A stretch of 64,000 nucleotides of DNA from Mangrovicoccus sp. HB161399. GTDB lineage: Bacteria; Pseudomonadota; Alphaproteobacteria; Rhodobacterales; Rhodobacteraceae. A model generated the notes under the pieces. It searched no databases. It was not told where the DNA came from and was given only the letters and a program-made list of their open reading frames with translations. This document shows positions 1 to 8,637 of the stretch, piece after piece. The position numbers and the translations under genes were made by a program. The DNA lies in the NCBI RefSeq assembly GCF_013184745.1, contig NZ_JAATVU010000001.1, forward strand, positions 124,001 to 188,000, written 5' to 3'. Each line of letters starts with the position of its first letter. The stretch's first letter is position 1.

Positions 1-1757
1 TAGCCTTCGCCGCCCTCGATATTGGCCTTCAGGTAGTCGATGTTGTGGATGCTGCGCCAATGGCTGTCGGCATGGTCCGCGTCATCCCGCCAATCCGACA
101 GCGGCATGTAGTTGTCGATGCCGACAAAATCGATATCCCCATGTGCCCAGAGCGGGTCGAGATGGAAATAGCGGCTGCCATCCTGCGAGGAATAGCCGAA
201 ATACTCCGACCAGTCCGCCGCATAGCCCAGCTTCGTTCCCGCCCCCAGCACCTGGCGCACGTCCTCCGCCAGGCGGCAGAACGCCTCCACCGCCGGAAAG
301 CTGTGGTTCTCGGCGCGCAGCTGCGTCAGGCTGCGCATCTCGGAGCCGATGACGAAGGCGTCGATCCCCCCCGCCGCCTTGCACAGATGCGCATAGTGCA
401 GGATGAACCGGCGGTAGCTCCACTCGGCGGGTCCAGAATAGGACACCGTGCTGCCGTCCACCGAGAAATCCGAAACTTCGGCCGTCCCGAAGAACGCGGC
501 CACCTCGTCCCTGGCTGCTGCCGTTCCGTCCGGGCTACCCTCGACGCCTGGGGCCAGCGATCCGGTGATCCGCCCGCGCCACGGCAGCGGCGGCTGCTCC
601 GGCCCGCCCCACCAGGGATTGACCAGCCCATTGCCCTCGAGCTGCTCCATCAGGATGAACGGATAGAGCACCACGTCCTTGCCGCGCCGGTTCAGCTCCC
701 TGATGGCTTCGACCACCGCGGCATCTGCAGGCGTGCCTCCATAGAGCGGACGGCCATCCACCGGCGGCACGACCTCGGCCTCCAGCCGGTCCAGCCCAGA
801 CACCTTCCAAGGCATCCTGTCCGATCCGACCAGCTGCTGTTCCACCTTCGGCCTCAGCGTGCAGCGGTTGCAGCGCAGGTCGTCGCCGAACCAGGACACG
901 ACCAGCAGCGCAGACCCGCAATTCGGCAGTTCGGAGTCGAGCTGGTCCATGGAGGTCAGGAAATCCGACTTGCCCGAAGGCGAGTTGCGGTTGCCCGGAA
1001 CCGAGCGCCCGATCCCCTTGTCATAGTGCACCACCGATGTCGCCAGCGTGTACTCCCCGCTTCCGGGCATCAGCGCCACCGCCTTGATCGCGCGCGTCAT
1101 CGACGGCACGTCGCCTTCGCTCTCCGCCTGGGCCGGGCGCAGCACCTCGAAGCTGAATTGCGGCACGCGGTTCCCGAAGCGCTCGAGATCCAGGCCGGAG
1201 ATCACGACATAGGCCAGCCCGCGATAGGACGGAGCATTCTCCAGGCCCTCGGTGGCGGCGATCTTCGGATCGGGTTCCTGGTCCTCGGTGCCGCAGTAGA
1301 CAGAAATGTCCAGCTTGTTGCGCCCGATGACCTTCCCGTCCGCCCAGATCCGCCCGATATCCGAGATCTCTCCTTCGCACAGCGCGATGGCCAGGCTGAT
1401 CGAGTAGCTGTAGCTGGTGACCGTGGTCGACGGCGCGCTGCCCTTGCCGCCGCCGCCCGACTTCTTCTTGCGCTTCCTCTCCTTGAAGCGGGTCGACCAG
1501 ATCACCTGGCCCGGCACGCGCATGCGGCCGTAGACCTGCTGGATCGCGGCCCCCTCCGAGGCCGACGTCACGCGCAGGCGGTCGACCCGGCCGGTCTCCA
1601 CCGCCTGCGAACCGCTGCCCAGCAGCCGCTGGTCGATCAGGCGCCCGGCAACCGCCCCGGCCGCCCGGCCGATCGCGGCCGCGGACAAGCCGAGGACGGA
1701 TCCGTCGATCGAGGCGCCTACCGATGCGCCGACTGCGCCCAGGACGATTGTCGCCAT
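1..1757 (-). CDS. GTA tail-tip / host-specificity protein (RcGTA g15-like), 3' end outside the window
   Basis: About 585 residues are visible; RcGTA g15 proteins are roughly 1,300, so the C-terminal half lies beyond position 1. The ATG at 1757 shares one base with the stop of the NlpC/P60 gene, so the two are translationally coupled. The N-terminus begins MATIVLGAVGAS with a small hydrophobic helix, followed by a basic and Gly-rich linker and the motif TTVTSYSYS. Further on the sequence FVIGSEMRSL and the stretch to DNYMPLSDW match the TIM-barrel-like domain of GTA tail-tip proteins. Its place as last gene of the cluster fits the family. By homology it forms the baseplate and tail tip that contacts the recipient cell. 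Confidence 0.9.
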   Translation of the reverse strand, partial: MATIVLGAVGASVGASIDGSVLGLSAAAIGRAAGAVAGRLIDQRLLGSGSQAVETGRVDRLRVTSASEGAAIQQVYGRMRVPGQVIWSTRFKERKRKKKSGGGGKGSAPSTTVTSYSYSISLAIALCEGEISDIGRIWADGKVIGRNKLDISVYCGTEDQEPDPKIAATEGLENAPSYRGLAYVVISGLDLERFGNRVPQFSFEVLRPAQAESEGDVPSMTRAIKAVALMPGSGEYTLATSVVHYDKGIGRSVPGNRNSPSGKSDFLTSMDQLDSELPNCGSALLVVSWFGDDLRCNRCTLRPKVEQQLVGSDRMPWKVSGLDRLEAEVVPPVDGRPLYGGTPADAAVVEAIRELNRRGKDVVLYPFILMEQLEGNGLVNPWWGGPEQPPLPWRGRITGSLAPGVEGSPDGTAAARDEVAAFFGTAEVSDFSVDGSTVSYSGPAEWSYRRFILHYAHLCKAAGGIDAFVIGSEMRSLTQLRAENHSFPAVEAFCRLAEDVRQVLGAGTKLGYAADWSEYFGYSSQDGSRYFHLDPLWAHGDIDFVGIDNYMPLSDWRDDADHADSHWRSIHNIDYLKANIEGGEG

Positions 1758-2203
1758 CACTTCACCTCGTCAGGAAATCGGAACCGCGCCACGATGCGGC
1801 GGGCCCAGGGTTGGGTCAGCGGGGTCTCGATCACCCCATGCCCGGAATAGGCGTGGATCACCGTCTGCATGCCGCGCAGCTCGGCGGCGATCCCCAGATG
1901 CTTGGCGACCGCCCCGTCCCGCATCCGGAACAGCAGCACGTCGCCCGGTTGCCGTTCGCCGTCCGGCGCCGGATGCAGATAGCTCTCGGCCGCGCGCCAC
2001 AGCAGTTCCTCGCGCTGCGGCTCCCCCCAATCGGCAGAATAGCCGGGCACCGCGGCGGGCTCCTGCCCGTGCAGCTCCCGCCACAGGCCGCGGATCAGCC
2101 CGAGACAGTCGGTCCCTGCCTGCCTGGTGGAGCACTGATGCCGGTAGGGCGTGCCGATCCAGCCACGGGCAAGGGCCACGACATCGCATGTCTTGCCGCT
2201 CAT
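1757..2203 (-). CDS. NlpC/P60 cell-wall peptidase of the GTA tail (RcGTA g14-like)
   Basis: 148 residues, the usual size for GTA g14. The nucleophile motif TDCLGLIRG places the catalytic Cys at 33; His102 (in AKHLGIA) is the likely general base and His117 (VIHAYS) is also conserved. NlpC/P60 enzymes hydrolyse peptide links in murein, so this tail peptidase probably helps DNA cross the recipient's peptidoglycan. It overlaps the upstream DUF2163 gene by four bases (ATGA) and the downstream tail-tip gene by one base. No signal peptide is visible, as expected for a protein built into the particle. Confidence 0.93.
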   Translation of the reverse strand: MSGKTCDVVALARGWIGTPYRHQCSTRQAGTDCLGLIRGLWRELHGQEPAAVPGYSADWGEPQREELLWRAAESYLHPAPDGERQPGDVLLFRMRDGAVAKHLGIAAELRGMQTVIHAYSGHGVIETPLTQPWARRIVARFRFPDEVK

Positions 2204-3084
2204 CTGTACCTGCTCCCGCCGTCATTGCCGCCGCTGCGGCTGGGATAGCTCATCAGCCAGTCCTCTCCCGGAATGTGCGGGCATCCGCGGAAGTTCAGGA
2301 AATTGCCGTATTTCACCTTGCAGGTCTCCGCCCGCTTGTCGCAACCGGCCACCAGACGCACGGCATCCCCCGGCACGATCCCGCCGCGGATCTCCTCCCA
2401 GAGCTCCACGGTCCGGGACAGCCCGCCCCGGTCGGACTTCACATGGCCCGCCAGGCCTGCCGCCGCGCCATCCAGCACCTCGAACCGTCCCTGCTCGAAC
2501 CAGCGGTCGGCATATTGCCCGAGCGAAGGCAGGACGAACCGGCTGCGCCCGACCATCGAGGCCACCACGGTCTCCACCGTGTAGTCAGGCCCCGACAGGT
2601 CCAGCCCGCAGCGCGCGTCGCCCAGCTGCGCTGAACAGCCCCGCTGGAATACCCGCCCCTGCGTCTGGTTCAGCCCCTCGGACAGCCCGCGCAGCTCCGC
2701 GCGGAACTCCCCCGCTTCCATCTTCACCTCGCCCAGCGCCCCGCGGAACTGCAGCGCCCGCTGCTCGGCATCGGTCCAGTTCACGATCCAGCTCGCCACC
2801 TCGGCCCCGTCGAACAGTCCGGCCTTCAGCTCCGCCTCCGAGACCGAGCTGTCGCTGAGGACGCCCGAAGCCTCGCTGTTGTCAACCGACAGGCCGGTGG
2901 TCTGCGACAGGGCATTGGCCGTCAGCCCCGTCCCCGCCTTGAAGGTCACGCCCCCGAAGGACAGGTCGCGGTCGTGATCGGTGAAACCGAACACGGCGCC
3001 ATCCTTCCGCGCGACCCGCCAGCAATGGCAGACGGTAGTATGGCCACCCGAGAGGTGATCCAGGAAATCTCCGGTGACAGGCAT
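2200..3084 (-). CDS. DUF2163 phage/GTA tail protein (RcGTA g13-like)
   Basis: 294 residues. The N-terminus (MPVTGDFLDHLSGG, then CHCWRVARKDG and TDHDRDL) is characteristic of the DUF2163 family that precedes the NlpC peptidase in GTA and related tail modules. A Cys-rich C-terminus (CDKRAETCKVKY, FRGCPHIPG) matches the Cys cluster that binds an iron-sulphur cluster in the RcGTA hub protein; that cofactor is inferred from the homologue. It probably forms the baseplate hub. Start and stop overlap both neighbours (one base upstream, four bases downstream). Confidence 0.92.
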   Translation of the reverse strand: MPVTGDFLDHLSGGHTTVCHCWRVARKDGAVFGFTDHDRDLSFGGVTFKAGTGLTANALSQTTGLSVDNSEASGVLSDSSVSEAELKAGLFDGAEVASWIVNWTDAEQRALQFRGALGEVKMEAGEFRAELRGLSEGLNQTQGRVFQRGCSAQLGDARCGLDLSGPDYTVETVVASMVGRSRFVLPSLGQYADRWFEQGRFEVLDGAAAGLAGHVKSDRGGLSRTVELWEEIRGGIVPGDAVRLVAGCDKRAETCKVKYGNFLNFRGCPHIPGEDWLMSYPSRSGGNDGGSRYR

Positions 3085-3716
3085 CAGACCCTCAGCTCCA
3101 CGATCGGCACATTGGGAACGTCGCCTGCCTGGAAGCTGGCGACAGAGGTCACGATCCGGTCGGTGTCGAAACGCACCGGCACGTCGAACTCGAACCCGGC
3201 CGTCACGACCGTCCCGTCCGCCGGCGCCACGTTGAACACGACCTGTCCGGAAGCCGGGTCCACAACGAAATCCGGTCCCTCCCCCGCCTCCGCACCGTCA
3301 ACGGCGACCTTCACCGTGCCCTCCACCGGCTTCCTGATCGGGCGATCATAGGTCTGCGCGCCCGAAGCATAGGTCTTGCTCAGCTGGAAGACCCGCGCTG
3401 TCCCGTCCCCGGTGCCGATCGCCTGGTCCATGGCCGACACTTCCGCCGACGGCAGGCCGCTGCGGTAATCCGCCCAGTCCTTCCAGCGGAAGCCATAAAG
3501 CTGCCCCTGCCGCGCCTCGAAGAAGGCGATCAGCGTCTCGATGTCGTCAAGCGAGCGCATCCCCATTCCCGCGTCATAGCGGCGGCGCGAATGCGACCAG
3601 GGAGTGTTGCGCTCCTCGTAGCCGTTCGCCAGCGTGACGATCGCGGTCCGCCGCTCCGGGCCGCCCATGGAGCCGAAGCTCAGCGAGGCGGGAAACCTGA
3701 CCTCATGAAATGCCAT
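3084..3716 (-). CDS. DUF2460 distal tail protein (RcGTA g12-like)
   Basis: 210 residues, full length for DUF2460. Typical N-terminal sequence AFHEVRFPASLSFGSMGG and the conserved aromatic segment GQLYGFRWKDWADY, where the protein folds as the distal tail ring. It joins the tail tube to the baseplate hub in the RcGTA structure (known from the family). It ends one base inside the DUF2163 start and begins 17 bases after the tape measure stop, consistent with one polycistronic message. Confidence 0.92.
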   Translation of the reverse strand: MAFHEVRFPASLSFGSMGGPERRTAIVTLANGYEERNTPWSHSRRRYDAGMGMRSLDDIETLIAFFEARQGQLYGFRWKDWADYRSGLPSAEVSAMDQAIGTGDGTARVFQLSKTYASGAQTYDRPIRKPVEGTVKVAVDGAEAGEGPDFVVDPASGQVVFNVAPADGTVVTAGFEFDVPVRFDTDRIVTSVASFQAGDVPNVPIVELRV

Positions 3717-3733
3717 CGGACTGTCCTTTCAGT

Positions 3734-4393
3734 TCAGCGGTTGCGCTGCCCGCGCGACAGGGCCCGGCCCATCTGCGCGGCGATCTGGCCCTGGCTGCGG
3801 CGGAAGCTGTCGGCATCGGGCGTGCTGATGTTCATCACCACGCTGACCCCGGACCCTCCCTGGGCGCGCACGCCGAGCGAGCCGTCGGGACCGCGGCTGA
3901 GCGGCATGATCGCCTCCGGCCCTGCCTCGCCCATCAGCCCGGTCGCCCCGCGCATCGGGAAGGCGGTCGGGCTGGAGACGACGCCGCCCTTGGCGAAGGG
4001 CATCACCCGCCCCTGGGCAAAGCTGCCGCCCTTCTCGAAGGGCATGATCCCCGACATCGCCGCCGAGACGCCGCTGCCCAGCAGGCCGCCGACATGCTTC
4101 ATCACCGGGTTCACCGCCGAGGCATAGGCGGCATTGACCATCGACTCGCCGATCTTGGAAAACGCATCCTGCAGCCGCATGCCGTCGAAGATCACGCCGT
4201 CGAAGGCCGAACGCAGGCCCCGGCTGATCCCCGAGGACAGGGTCGAGACCTGCTTCGAGGTGTCCAGGATGGTGGCGCGCATCTGCTCCAGCTCGCCTGC
4301 GAAGGCAGAGGCCACCACCTGCGTTCCGGCCAGGCTCTCCTCCAGCGCATCCACCTGGTCGGCGAAATCGTCGAGCCCCGTCACGTCACTCAT
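3734..4393 (-). CDS. GTA tail tape measure protein (RcGTA g11-like)
   Basis: 219 residues if read from the ATG at 4393 (MSDVTGLDDFADQ). An in-frame ATG nine bases earlier (4402) sits directly against the GGAGG box, whereas the one at 4393 has GGAGG at a nine-base spacing, so 4393 is preferred. The protein is Ala/Gly-rich with a helical N-terminal half and two repeated segments, MPFEKGGSFAQG and MPFAKGGVVSSP, as in short phage tape measures. The small size fits the very short tail of GTA particles, because tape measure length sets tail length. It overlaps the upstream chaperone gene by eight bases. Confidence 0.88.
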   Translation of the reverse strand: MSDVTGLDDFADQVDALEESLAGTQVVASAFAGELEQMRATILDTSKQVSTLSSGISRGLRSAFDGVIFDGMRLQDAFSKIGESMVNAAYASAVNPVMKHVGGLLGSGVSAAMSGIMPFEKGGSFAQGRVMPFAKGGVVSSPTAFPMRGATGLMGEAGPEAIMPLSRGPDGSLGVRAQGGSGVSVVMNISTPDADSFRRSQGQIAAQMGRALSRGQRNR

Positions 4394-4589
4394 CGCGTCC
4401 ATCCTCCGTCACATCGGGAAAGCGCCTGGCCAGCTCTTCCAGCCCGGCCCGGCCCAGGGGGCCCGCCCGCGCGTCGCGGCCGAGCATGATCACCAGTTCC
4501 GCGGGCGTCAGGGCCCAGAATTCGCGGGGCGTCAGCCGCAGCTCGTGCAGCCCCGCGCGCATCAGCCCCGGCCAGTCCAGCCCGCTCAC
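4386..4589 (-). CDS. Small GTA tail assembly chaperone (RcGTA g10.5-like)
   Basis: 67 residues starting at a GTG that overlaps the stop of the g10-like gene in the tetranucleotide GTGA. The visible sequence has the pattern PREFWALTPAELVIML, typical of the short tail-assembly chaperone that sits before the tape measure in GTA clusters. Longer upstream starts in the same frame would run far into the g10 gene and are unlikely. It probably guards the tape measure before tail tube polymerisation. The gene is easily missed in annotation because of its size and GTG start. Confidence 0.85.
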   Translation of the reverse strand: MSGLDWPGLMRAGLHELRLTPREFWALTPAELVIMLGRDARAGPLGRAGLEELARRFPDVTEDGRDE

Positions 4590-4912
4590 GCCGCGGCGCC
4601 GCCCGGCACGGCAAAGGCCCGCGCCAGCAGCAGGGCCGCCGCCCGGGCCGCCTCCACCGGTCCGCCCTCGATTTCGACGCTCAGCAGATCCTCCGCCTCG
4701 CCGCGCCAGCCGCCGCCGCGCAGCCCCGCCACGATGAGCGCCAGCACGTCGCGGCTGGAATAGGCGGAACGCTCGAACCGCTCGACCATGCCCACCAGGC
4801 TGTCCGAGCCCAGCGAGCTCTCCAGTTCCGCCAGTGCGCCCAGCGTCAGCTTCAGCACATGCGGGCTGCCGTCGAGCACCAGCCGCACCTCTCCGGCATA
4901 GGGGTTGGCCAT
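4586..4912 (-). CDS. GTA family protein, tail completion/assembly (RcGTA g10-like)
   Basis: 108 residues beginning MANPYAGEVRLVLDG, a start typical of the GTA gp10 family. It has the conserved central motif LKLTLGALAELE and DVLALIVAGLRGGGW. The position between the major tail protein and the tape measure matches tail assembly chaperones of siphophages, and that role is inferred from position. It overlaps the major tail gene by one base (TGATG) and the small chaperone gene by four. Confidence 0.87.
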   Translation of the reverse strand: MANPYAGEVRLVLDGSPHVLKLTLGALAELESSLGSDSLVGMVERFERSAYSSRDVLALIVAGLRGGGWRGEAEDLLSVEIEGGPVEAARAAALLLARAFAVPGGAAA

Positions 4913-5325
4913 CAGAGCGCCGTGAAGACCAGCGCGCCGGCCGAGGCCATGGACAGCTCGTAGGTCGCCTCGCCGTCATGCGTTCCGGCATACTCGATCG
5001 AACTGATCTGGAACGGTCCCTCGACCGTGCCGAAATCCGGGATGATCACCTGGAAGGCCGGGATCAGCCCGGAGAAGAAGATCGCGCGCGCCCGCTCGTC
5101 GGTGCTCTGGTCCTTGAACACGCCGGAACCGGAGATGCTCGCCGACTTCATGCCCGCCCCCGCCAGCAGTTCGCGCCAGCCGCCCGCGCTTTCCAGCGAG
5201 GTCACGTCGACCTGCTCGGCATTGAAGCTGATCCGCGTCGCGCGCAGCCCGGCCATGGTCGCGAAGCTGCCCGCCCCGTCCATGTCCACCTTGATCAGCA
5301 GGTCTTTTCCAGTCTGAGCCGCCAT
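4912..5325 (-). CDS. GTA major tail tube protein (RcGTA g9-like)
   Basis: 137 residues from the ATG at 5325 (MAAQTGKDLLIKVD), which has GGAGA upstream at good spacing; longer upstream frames are not credible. The features AGLRATRISFNAEQVDVTS and GEATYELSMASAGAL are the diagnostic ends of the phage major tail protein TP901-1/GTA family. It polymerises as hexamer rings into the tail tube. It is separated from the upstream DUF3168 gene by 16 bases, one of the few non-overlapping junctions in the tail block, which would allow its own strong ribosome binding site for a high-copy protein. Confidence 0.92.
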   Translation of the reverse strand: MAAQTGKDLLIKVDMDGAGSFATMAGLRATRISFNAEQVDVTSLESAGGWRELLAGAGMKSASISGSGVFKDQSTDERARAIFFSGLIPAFQVIIPDFGTVEGPFQISSIEYAGTHDGEATYELSMASAGALVFTAL

Positions 5326-5341
5326 GGCTTCTCTCCATCTG

Positions 5342-5752
5342 TTAGCTGTCTTCGACGATTGCGCGGAACCACATGTCGATCCGCCGTCCCCGGTTGCCGT
5401 CGATGCGCCGCGCCCGGGCCCTTCGGAAATCCAGCGCCAGGAGGCGCCCCCGCTCCAGCACCAGGCCAGCGCCGTCAAGCCGGTCCGACACCGCGCCCGC
5501 CGCTGCCTTGAGCTGGCCGAATCCTGCGACCGTGCCGATCACGCTGACCGCCAGCCGGTGGGTGGTCACGCTGCCGGAGCTGTCCGTACGCGCCGCGGCA
5601 TCTTCCGCCCCGAGCGACACGTAGAGATCCGGCACGGTGCCCTCGGGCGGCGCGTCGAAAACATGCGCCCCCACCAGCCCGGCCAGCGTCTCGTCGCCGC
5701 TCAGCGCCTCATAGACCGCCCCCTGGAGGGCCTTCGAAACGCCGTAGCTCAT
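5342..5752 (-). CDS. DUF3168 tail completion protein (RcGTA g8-like)
   Basis: 136 residues. N-terminal MSYGVSKALQGAVYEAL and the segment DAPPEGTVPDLYVSLGAED are characteristic of DUF3168, the tail terminator that caps the tail tube at the head-tail junction. The ATG overlaps the stop of the head-tail adaptor gene by four bases (ATGA). The order adaptor, terminator, tube protein is the standard one in siphophages and GTAs. Confidence 0.9.
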   Translation of the reverse strand: MSYGVSKALQGAVYEALSGDETLAGLVGAHVFDAPPEGTVPDLYVSLGAEDAAARTDSSGSVTTHRLAVSVIGTVAGFGQLKAAAGAVSDRLDGAGLVLERGRLLALDFRRARARRIDGNRGRRIDMWFRAIVEDS

Positions 5753-6087
5753 GCTGCCGTCTCCTCGACCGCGTCGCAGCGCAGGTAGCGTCCCGCGGCA
5801 TCGGCCTCGGTGACTGCCACGACGCGCCAGATGCGGGGTCCTTCGCGGAAGCGCTGGCCGGGCTCCGGGCGCGAAACCGCCCCGACCGGGGCGCCGCGGA
5901 CGATGATCTCGGCCGGAACGCCGCTCACCGCGACATCGCCGCGGCTCTGGTGGCGGCCGCGGGACGGGCGGATGCTGGCCCAGTGCGATCCGAGGACCGC
6001 CCAGGCCCGGCCATGCCCGCCCAGCCCGTCGGGCACGCGCTCCGGCGCCTCCAGGACGAGGTGGCGGGTGAGGTCCGAGGGGGTCAT
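5749..6087 (-). CDS. Head-tail adaptor protein (RcGTA g7-like)
   Basis: 112 residues from the ATG at 6087, which overlaps the connector stop by four bases; much longer upstream extensions in this frame are artefacts. The sequence RHLVLEAPERVPDGLGG and the C-terminal IWRVVAVTEADAAGRYL are typical of phage head closure / head-tail adaptor proteins. It would form the ring under the portal and connector. Coupled upstream and downstream by four-base overlaps. Confidence 0.9.
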   Translation of the reverse strand: MTPSDLTRHLVLEAPERVPDGLGGHGRAWAVLGSHWASIRPSRGRHQSRGDVAVSGVPAEIIVRGAPVGAVSRPEPGQRFREGPRIWRVVAVTEADAAGRYLRCDAVEETAA

Positions 6088-6683
6088 GCCGCGCTCCCTC
6101 CGAGGATGCGCACCGTGCGGTAGCGCTCGATCAGCTGGGTCACACCGGCGGGAAAGGCGCCGTCCTTCATGTCGCCGCCATGGCGCATCTCGTAGTAATG
6201 CGCGGCCAGGATCATCACCGCCTGCGCCAGATCGCCGGGCATCGACGCCCAGTCGGCCGCATAGCCCGCGGTGAAGCCGATCTCGGCAAAGCCGTAGGTC
6301 GGGATCGAGGGCAGACGGCCATAGACCGAACGCAGCACCGGCCGCTGCGTCGAAGGCTCCAGCACCACCGTCTCCAGATCGACATCGACTGCGTCGCCGG
6401 TCCGCGTCACCAGCTTCATCCAGGAAATCGCGCCGACCGGCGCCACCGGGAAGGCCTGGGCCTCGGGCTGGCGCCAGGCATCGGCCTGCCAGATGAAGGT
6501 CCTCTCGATCAGCACCTTGCCGGTCCGGGACTCGATCGAGGCGATGGCAGCCCGCAGCGCGGCTTCGAGGACCGCGTCCTGCAGCGATTCCTCGCCGAAG
6601 CCGGTGCCCATCCGCAGGTGCTCCTTCAGGCCCGCGAGGGGCAGCTCCGCGGCAGACAGTCCGGATTGCTCTTTCAGTCTCAT
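6084..6683 (-). CDS. Head-tail connector protein (RcGTA g6-like, DUF/gp6 adaptor family)
   Basis: 199 residues. It starts with MRLKEQSGL after GGAGATCGAGC, a clear ribosome binding site, and shows the family pattern LKEHLRMGTGFGEESLQDA followed by AAIASIESRTGKVL. These proteins assemble on the portal to start the neck. A 144-base gap separates it from the capsid gene upstream, the longest gap between adjacent genes inside this cluster. Confidence 0.9.
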   Translation of the reverse strand: MRLKEQSGLSAAELPLAGLKEHLRMGTGFGEESLQDAVLEAALRAAIASIESRTGKVLIERTFIWQADAWRQPEAQAFPVAPVGAISWMKLVTRTGDAVDVDLETVVLEPSTQRPVLRSVYGRLPSIPTYGFAEIGFTAGYAADWASMPGDLAQAVMILAAHYYEMRHGGDMKDGAFPAGVTQLIERYRTVRILGGSAA

Positions 6684-6827
6684 GCTCGATCTCCAGTGGC
6701 GACATGCAGGTTGCGGAGCGTCCCGCGCTTCCCCCCGCCCGCGCGGTTGGAATGGCTAGAGGACAGGGAAGCCCGCCGGGGCGCTCCTGGGGCCCGGCCC
6801 TGCCAGGCCGGACCCGTTCCGTCAGGA

Positions 6828-8033
6828 TCAGGCGCTGAAGCGCAGGAGCTTGATCGCGGCAAAGTCCGACACGTCGCCGCCGACACGCTTGGTCGCGTAG
6901 AACAGGACATGCGGCTTGGCGGAGAAGGGATCGCGCAGGATCCGCAGGTCGGGACGCTCGGCAATGGTGTAGCCGGCCGCGAAGTCGCCGAAGGCGATGG
7001 CATCGGCATTGTTTGCGATGTCCGGCATGTCCTCGGCAATCAGCACCGGATATCCCATCAGCCGCGCAGGCTCGCCTGCTGCGAGACCGTCGGACCACAG
7101 GAAGCGGCCATCAGCATCCTTCATCTTGCGCACGGCACCGGCGGTCTTGGAATTCATCACGAAGGTCGCGTTGGCACGGTATTCGGCGCCCAGGCTGTAG
7201 ACCAGCTCGATGATCGCATCCGCCGGGGAAGCGCTGTCGAAGTCGCCGTCCACGCCGGTAACCACCAGACCCAGGCGGCCCCAGCTCCAGTTGCTTTCGA
7301 CGGCCTTGGCCTGCGCCAGAATGCCCTTGGGCTTGTCGACGCCGTCGCCCGAGATGAAGGCCGCCGCCTCGGCACGGGCGAAACGGTCGGCGATGCGCCC
7401 GGCCAGCCAGGCCTCGATGTCGAAGGCACTGTCGTCGAGAAGGCGCTGCGACGCCTTCGGCAGGGCGGAAAGCTCGTGCAGCGGGATCGAGATGCGCTCG
7501 ATCTGCGGCGCCGAGGTCTCCGTCAGGCTGGCTGCCTCGGTCGTCCAGGAATAATCGGCGTTGTTCTGGTCGATCAGGACGTCATAGGAGCTCGCCTCGA
7601 CATTCACGACAGTGGCGATCGCCCGGATCGAGGCGGCGGAGGCCATGGTGGACCGGATCATGTCCGAGGTCTTCGGATCGACCAGGTAGCCGCCGTCGGA
7701 ATTCACCGCCAGCGACTTCGACTCCATCTCGAGGCCGCGCAGCGCGGACTCGTCGCCGGAGCGCACATAGGCATCGAATGCCTTCTGATGGGGCGCCTCG
7801 GCCTCGACGGCTGCGCTCAGGGCGGGGCGGCGGGCAAAGGCGGTCTTGCGGTCCAGCATGGTCACTCTCTCGTCAGTTGCTTGAAGTTGCTGTTTCATTT
7901 CGGCCTGAAACACCGTCAGGTCCTGCATCAGTCCGGCCAGCGCGGTCTTCACCTCGGCAGCCGCAGACAGGGGTGCGGCCTGGGCCCCGGGCATGTCTGC
8001 CCCGGCCCGAGCCTTCGTCTCGGGATTGGTCAT
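6828..8033 (-). CDS. GTA major capsid protein, HK97 fold (RcGTA g5-like)
   Basis: 401 residues, normal for GTA capsids. The N-terminal region to about residue 65 is helical and charged (the delta/scaffold domain, removed by the prohead protease in the family). The rest shows the HK97 core, including SKSLAVNSDGGYLVDP and the C-terminal RVGGDVSDFAAIKLLRFSA. The start has AGAGGA upstream. It lies directly downstream of the protease gene, as in all HK97-type modules. GTA capsids package only a few kilobases of random host DNA; that function is inferred from the cluster. Confidence 0.95.
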   Translation of the reverse strand: MTNPETKARAGADMPGAQAAPLSAAAEVKTALAGLMQDLTVFQAEMKQQLQATDERVTMLDRKTAFARRPALSAAVEAEAPHQKAFDAYVRSGDESALRGLEMESKSLAVNSDGGYLVDPKTSDMIRSTMASAASIRAIATVVNVEASSYDVLIDQNNADYSWTTEAASLTETSAPQIERISIPLHELSALPKASQRLLDDSAFDIEAWLAGRIADRFARAEAAAFISGDGVDKPKGILAQAKAVESNWSWGRLGLVVTGVDGDFDSASPADAIIELVYSLGAEYRANATFVMNSKTAGAVRKMKDADGRFLWSDGLAAGEPARLMGYPVLIAEDMPDIANNADAIAFGDFAAGYTIAERPDLRILRDPFSAKPHVLFYATKRVGGDVSDFAAIKLLRFSA

Positions 8034-8063
8034 CGTCGTTCCTCTGATGGTGAAAACGCTGGC

Positions 8064-8636
8064 TCAGCCTTGCCCGGCCAGCACCTCGCGGGCGTGCCGG
8101 AACACTCCCGCCAGTTCCCGCAGCGTCTCTTCTGCGGAATCCCCGGATTTCGCGGCCATGGGCTGCGACAGCCGCGCGTCGGGCAGCATCGGGAAGGTCA
8201 CCAGAGACACTTCCCAAAGCTCGACCTCGTTGAGCACCCGGCGCCCTTCGGCATCCTTCGAGGCGCGGATCGTGCGGTAGCCGATCGACAGGCCGTCGAT
8301 CGCGCCCGCCTCGATCAGCCGCGCCGCCTCGCGGCCCTTCTCGACCTCGGTCAGCAGCCGCCCCTTGACGTGGAGCCCCTTGGCGTCCTCGCGCACCTCG
8401 GTCCAGATGCCGATCGGCTGGGCCGGGTCGTGCTGCCACAGCAGCTTCACCCGCCGGCCGGTCTCCGCCAGCCGCTTCAGGCTTGCCTCGTAGGCACCTT
8501 TCGCCACCACGTCGCCGCCCTGGTCTGTGGCGCCGAAGAGGCTGGCATAGCCCTCGATCTCGTGGCCGTCGGTCACCACGACCCCTTCGTCGAAGCGGCA
8601 GAACTTCTGCTCGAGTCCGTTGCCTGTCAGATACAT
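8064..8636 (-). CDS. HK97-family prohead protease (RcGTA g4-like)
   Basis: 190 residues. The protease signature is intact: His69 in LLWQHDPAQPIG and Ser117 in GAIDGLSIGYR, with EIEGYASLFG near the N-terminus. It cleaves the delta domain of the capsid protein during head maturation. The ATG at 8636 follows GGAGGGCCCTAGG, where the TAG is the stop of the small gene upstream, so the two are separated by a single base. Confidence 0.93.
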   Translation of the reverse strand: MYLTGNGLEQKFCRFDEGVVVTDGHEIEGYASLFGATDQGGDVVAKGAYEASLKRLAETGRRVKLLWQHDPAQPIGIWTEVREDAKGLHVKGRLLTEVEKGREAARLIEAGAIDGLSIGYRTIRASKDAEGRRVLNEVELWEVSLVTFPMLPDARLSQPMAAKSGDSAEETLRELAGVFRHAREVLAGQG

Positions 8637-8637
8637 C

